Shown one piece after another: positions 59,533 to 64,000 of a stretch of DNA of 64,000 bases; the first letter of the stretch is position 1, and the number at the start of each line of letters is the position of its first letter. The notes under the pieces are model-generated. The model was not told the origin of the DNA. It did not search any database and worked only from the letters and a program-made list of their open reading frames with translations. Source of the DNA: Triops longicaudatus (lineage: Eukaryota; Arthropoda; Branchiopoda; Notostraca; Triopsidae); assembly GCA_022885665.1 (NCBI GenBank), contig JAGQDJ010000019.1, positions 1,019,754 through 1,083,753 of the forward strand. The letters are read 5' to 3'. The position numbers were made by a program, and so were the translations under genes.

Positions 59533-62525
59533 TCAAAAAATATGTAACCATGACAACGTATATGGCATTGAGTACTGTTCTTCTAGCAACCTGAATTGAT
59601 AAGAACAACGATTCCTTTCTTCAGCGTATCCTAGCGCATGATACATCATTGCCTGTACAAAAAATAATAAAAAATTAAAAAGAAACCTTTTTATGCTGCT
59701 ATTAGCTCAAACACACCTCTAGATACCAACATTCCTTGATGTGGTAAGACGCCGATACGCGTTCGTACTCTTTGCGAGCTTTGTCCATCATGGCTAAGGC
59801 GCTCTGCACGGTAGGGCGATCCAAATTAGGTGTGGCTAGAGCAATTTGGCATTTTGCTTTCAAGTGCAACGCACGACTTCTATCAATAGGGCTGCCCAGT
59901 ATACATAGCCTCGTCAAACACTGGTTTACTAATTCTAGTGATTTCGTATGAAGTCCCAATTCGTGCTAGAAACGAAAGACAGCCCTAGTTTTTATTTTAA
60001 AAAGAATTCACTCCAGTTACTTGAATGAAGGCCAGCTGAAGCATTGTCACAGCGTACAAATATTGCATATGATGTCTGTCGCAGTATTCCAAAGCAGCTT
60101 GCAAGGACCGAATGGCAATAGTACCATTGCCTCCGATTGCTTGTGCAGAAGCCGTCAGTAAACGCCAATGTACGGTTCCGTACACGACCTGTTCTTCCGT
60201 TAGTTTTCCGAGATGCTCAGGAGTTTCTAGAATGGTCTGGATGCTGTCGAGCTTAGCCTGCGCTTCTTGTGCATCACCTTTGACAACCAACAGCTCTGCC
60301 TCTCTACAATTCATTCTTTTACTTGAGTTTAAAAAGTACAGTTTTACCTAAGCAAACTGTCAAAAGGAGAAAGGGAGGCCCATTTGTGAACAATGGCTTC
60401 GCATTCTTGCCATTCGCCCCGTACGGCATTTTGCAAAAACTGTAAACGCAACTCGGTCTTTTTCCACACGTTATCCGATGACATGACAGCTTTGGCGTGA
60501 CTTAAAATAGCTGCAGCTTCTTGGTACTGACCCTTTGATGGAAAAATACAACTGTGTTATTCTAACGTTTTTTCTCCGAATGTCCTATACCTGAACAGTT
60601 AATCGATCTGCCACGTTAGATAAAGCTACGCACAACGGCTCGCCATTGTATTTTACGCCACTTCTTGTCGGATCTACTGTGTTCAGAAAGAACACCAGCT
60701 GAGATGTATGGCTAGACATTGAATTCCGACCATATAACGTCCACAACGCTGCTTTTAAAGCATAGTTTGATGCTGCTAAATCAGCTAAGGAATACCGGCA
60801 ATTCTTCATATCACTTTTCAGTAACGCCTTTCGAAAATAAAGAAAATTAATAAACAAAAATCACTAAGAAAAAAATATAATAAAAGAATTAGGATTGAAA
60901 ATAATTGCAAGCCAGTGATCCAAGACGAGCAACTCACACTGAACACAAACGACGGATCTAAGCCTTGTAACGCTGATCGTTTGGCTAAAGTTTGAATGCC
61001 TAGAGATGCCAAATAGCCCAGGCTAAGCTCGCTACATTTGGTTACAGAACGTTCCAGCATTACGCTCTGTGAAAGAAAATAAAATAAACTGGTATCAATG
61101 ATTTTCGTAGGATAAACGTAATTACATCACAAGGATTGAGCTTCGCAAGCCACGAAAGTGCGTACTGCAGGAAAACGCTATCGCTAATTTCTTGCGATAA
61201 GTTAATAGCGCCTCGTAATGCTGCCAGAGCCTCTTCCCTAAGAAATACTTTCATTTTCACAAGCAATTTCTAATTTAAGCTTACTTGTGTCCGAACTGTG
61301 TGTGAAAAGCTGCGAGATTCAAGGCCGAGTAGCGTTTTCCTTTACTATGTTCTTCATTTCCTGCTTGTGAAGGTTTGACGTCGAAAATTATCCGATCAAA
61401 ATAGTGGCACAAGCTGTCAAATGCCCCACAGTATTCTTTTGCGCGCTGGCAGTTAAGGTAGCTAAGAAAATGCTGAAAAAAAAAACATTATTTTCAAGTA
61501 CACTCAAATTTCCGACTGAGTATATATTTTTTACGTATTTACTGTTTCTGCGATGTTAGGGTTCGCTTTTAAAAGTATCTTGATTTGCTCCTGCAAAGAT
61601 TTGGGCGTTGTGGAGTCATCTTCGTTCTGGAGTAACGCGGCTTGCTGGGCGATAAGAAGTTCAGCTTGCTTGCGCGTCATCCTGCCTTCAAAATCTACTT
61701 CGACGATAGACTTTTCGGTTGTACCGGTCAACTCCATTGATTCTGATGCGCGTTGAGCTATTTTCACATGACCTGCCACGTACTTTTCAAATTGACGAGA
61801 CAAAGTACACACCTGACTGAATGTCAGGGCGTCAAAAAAGAGTACCATCTTCCTGACGAATAGGCCTAGAAAATAGGAAGTCAAGTCTCTCTCTTTCGGT
61901 AAATTATAAGACGAAAACTACCAATAATGCTTGAGCGTCCAACCATTGGTTTTCCTTGACTAGGCTCCAAAAGCAAAACTTCCATACTGTTGGCCAATGC
62001 CATCAATCCCGAGATTTTTTGCATACTCAAGTGAACGAGTTGCCCTTCAAACTGCGATCGGTGCTTCGGCATAATCTTGTATTTGCCTGAATCTAGCAAA
62101 TCCATCAATTCGCTCATTTCCAAGTCTTTACTCTAGAAAAATTTTATTTAGTTTGAGCCAATAAAGCAAGAATTAAGATTAAGGCATTGAGTTACTTGAG
62201 TTAGGTGGAGAATGAGCACGCAGAAATCTTCCTGGTACTTAGGGTCCTTGTGAAAGTTGTCAGTGTCCGTCGCTGTTGAAAGACATTAAGTATTTTATAA
62301 AATCTTTACTTTATACTTTTATAAACTTAAGTTACTTTATTATTTAAACATTTAATTGCATTTGTTTGGCAACAACACATTTGAAACGGTTAGTGGAATA
62401 TTACCTGCAAGATTTCCCATTTTTAGCAAACAATATTCCCTTATAAAAGCGAAAACAGCAATTTTATAAGGTGTTACAAACTCAGATGCAGAAATGGCAG
62501 CAACTCCGCTATTTTGAAACGACAT
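59533..62525 (-). CDS. ANAPC5: anaphase-promoting complex subunit 5
   Basis: APC5 is a TPR-rich scaffold of the APC/C ubiquitin ligase that drives mitotic exit. Twelve exons: 62405-62525, 62196-62272, 61922-62132, 61543-61865, 61285-61472, 61126-61237, 60938-61066, 60591-60827, 60348-60532, 60021-60303, 59717-59965, 59533-59652; phases all agree, giving 744 residues (human 755). Recognisable blocks include FVTPYKIAVFAF near the N-terminus, RKQAELLIAQQAALLQNE, LSYLN, YSALNLAAFHTQFGHKEEAL, LGYLASLGIQTLAKRSAL, AALWTLYGRNSMSSHTSQL, LQAALEYCDRHHMQYLYAVT and, at the C-terminus, AMMYHALGYAEERNRC. It is complete and intact. It shares a short upstream region with the divergent O-mannosyltransferase gene. 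Confidence 0.95.
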
Positions 62526-62922
62526 TTTGACTTTTATTTCTCAGTTACTATTCCGTAACATTAAACCTCAATGGAGATGACAATAAACAGTATTTGAATC
62601 TGGAGCGCTTCGATTCTGAAACGCGATTGGGTTTGTCACGCTCAAGATTTTTTTTGAGTCTACCGCAGAGTTACCTATTGGCTTTCACGAGAAATTTGCT
62701 TCTTACCTGTCGATCAGAATGTACATGAGACTCCCTCAGGCCAAAGAAGCAATGGTAACCTGTTCCTCTGCAGGCATTCCTAATGGGGATTGGCCAAGAT
62801 GCTCGTTATGGGAGCCAAGTGCAGAACCGGTTTACGAGCCAAAGGTGTGCGTGCTCGTTCACTATATCGTGCATCTTTATTTCCATGCTCATCAGTAAGA
62901 AAAGTGTTTCCGAGACGTAAAC
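62526..62922. promoter_or_regulatory. bidirectional promoter region of APC5 and POMT
   Basis: 397 bases separate the two divergent start codons. The region must contain both promoters and leaders. No TATA box stands out. An open frame on - (62780-62971) has no family match. Confidence 0.5.
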
Positions 62923-63961
62923 ATGGACTCTGAAGTAAGGAATAGGAAACACAAACCAGTGACGAGTTCAAGCCAGAAGAAGGCCAAAAAAGCCGCCGCT
63001 GATACTCACGAGGACAATCTCATGAAGGTAGCTAATTGTAAATAACTTCTTTATGTTAATAGGCCTTTACATTTTACATTAACCAGCTTTAAATACTAAC
63101 AGCTTACACTCAACTATTCAAGTCAGCTTTGTGAATGAAAAGCGAAAGGTTATTATCACGTTGTTGTCAACGTTAGAACATTTTGTCGCTTTTAATTTTT
63201 CCTGTGTGGTTCTCTGAACATGCTAGGTTTTTACATTCTGATTGGTAATGCAAACTAACCTTTGACGAAAGAACTCAACCTTGACTTTCACGAAGGGCGA
63301 TGGCCATGCCAATTCCGTATTTTGGGGGTCATACCGTACCCGTGTAGAAAGCTCCCTTTTTTAGAAAAAAAAATCTGGTAGCTTAGATGAAGGACAATTA
63401 ATTTTTTCGTCAAAAAAGAAACCAAATCTATTGACTGAATTTCAAACGAGGTCAGGTGTATAAATTTAAATCTTCAAGTTTTTTTTTTCGAGTAATTTTA
63501 GTTAGTAGTTTGTGAAGACTTGGACGATTTTCATTGGCTTTCACTCTTGTTAACCTTGGTGCAAATAGCCACGGTAGCCTAAGGGTGGAAAGAAACCGGC
63601 TTTCCAGAAGAGGTTGTTGGCCCGTTCTCTGTCTTTTGACAGGAATGGATAGATTTGGCCATAATTTCGGGGCTTTCGGTTTGAGAGAGAAACATGCACA
63701 TCAAATGTATATTTCTACCTTTGCGGTTAAGATAATTCGTTTTTCTTGCGGTTACTAGGACCATGAAAATGAGACGGAAGTGTCCGAAAAACAAGACATC
63801 CACGAAGACAATGAAGCCTTCAAAAAAGCGTTCTATTCCATGATTCCTCCTCAACCTCAGACCATCACCCTGCATTTTAAATTTGATTTACTCGTACTTT
63901 CCTTGTTCGCCTTGGCACTAGTGACACGATTTTACCATCTGGAGGAGCCCAGAAATATCGT
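62923..63961 (+). CDS. protein O-mannosyltransferase (POMT/PMT family), first two coding exons
   Basis: PMT-family enzymes (GT39) sit in the ER membrane and transfer mannose from dolichyl-phosphate mannose to Ser/Thr, notably on dystroglycan. Exon 1, 62923-63027 (35 codons), is basic (RNRKHKPVTSSSQKKAKKAA). Exon 2, 63759-63961, contains a hydrophilic stretch, then the first membrane helix and its characteristic end: FKFDLLVLSLFALALVTRFY followed by HLEEPRNIV. The exon stops at a donor (ATC GT|GTAAAT), exactly before the position of the conserved acidic FDE/WDE catalytic motif of the family. NIV fits POMT1 (VVFDE) better than POMT2 (ICWDE), a weak hint. The gene runs off the window. The 731-bp intron (63028-63758) has no recognised content. 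Confidence 0.7.
63028..63758 (+). other. first coding intron of the POMT-like gene
   Basis: The borders are AAG|GTAGCT and TTACTAG|GAC. At 731 bp it is long compared with the 50-150 bp norm for neighbouring genes. No exon or repeat is recognised inside. Confidence 0.6.
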
Positions 63962-64000
63962 GTAAATTAACATCAGTTTGGAAAGTTGTGTAATTTTTAG

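Noticed and set aside
1..64000. CRISPR arrays, bacterial operons, ribosome binding sites
   Set aside because: The window is eukaryotic nuclear DNA with spliced genes; no regularly spaced repeats were seen.

Overview
This is nuclear DNA from an arthropod, most likely a branchiopod crustacean close to Daphnia. The evidence is very short spliceosomal introns (mostly about 45-150 bp) with clean GT-AG borders, two engrailed-family homeobox genes, and arthropod-type housekeeping genes. The genus is inference; the eukaryotic exon-intron structure is read directly.

Region 1 (1-41360) is gene-poor and dominated by an engrailed pair. The + gene (en-A) shows only its homeodomain exon (7652-8010); its first exon must lie more than 7.6 kb upstream, outside the window. 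The - gene (en-B) is complete: a long first exon with EH1 and EH2 (31338-32667), a 9.4 kb intron, and a homeodomain exon (21576-21901). The genes converge tail to tail over 13.6 kb, the arrangement known for insect engrailed/invected. Both exon junctions in sight are phase 1 and just N-terminal to the homeodomain. The remaining DNA looks non-coding and probably regulatory, with a few small repeats, a nested inverted repeat near 18.3 kb, a GC-rich decayed reading-frame patch near 5 kb, and a GC-rich patch upstream of en-B.

Region 2 (41361-63961) is gene-dense: NACA (+), a TMEM205-like membrane protein (-), a possible tiny gene (+), the N-terminal 777 residues of an M16 metalloprotease of the C05D11.1 type (+), an intronless DHHC palmitoyltransferase (+), a two-DCX-domain doublecortin protein (-), a cathepsin L-like protease (+), the C-terminal 234 residues of the same kind of M16 protease (+), APC5 of the anaphase-promoting complex (-), and the 5' end of a protein O-mannosyltransferase (+).

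The strongest unusual signal is the M16 gene. Its N-terminal and C-terminal parts are complementary pieces of one family-length protein, but about 8 kb holding three unrelated genes and a pogo/Tigger-like TIR element separates them. Either one transcript spans this as a giant intron with nested genes, or the gene has split into two. I found no tRNA, rRNA or CRISPR array. The other genes are ordinary household functions (translation, ubiquitin ligase, glycosylation, palmitoylation, proteolysis) with no evident common pathway.
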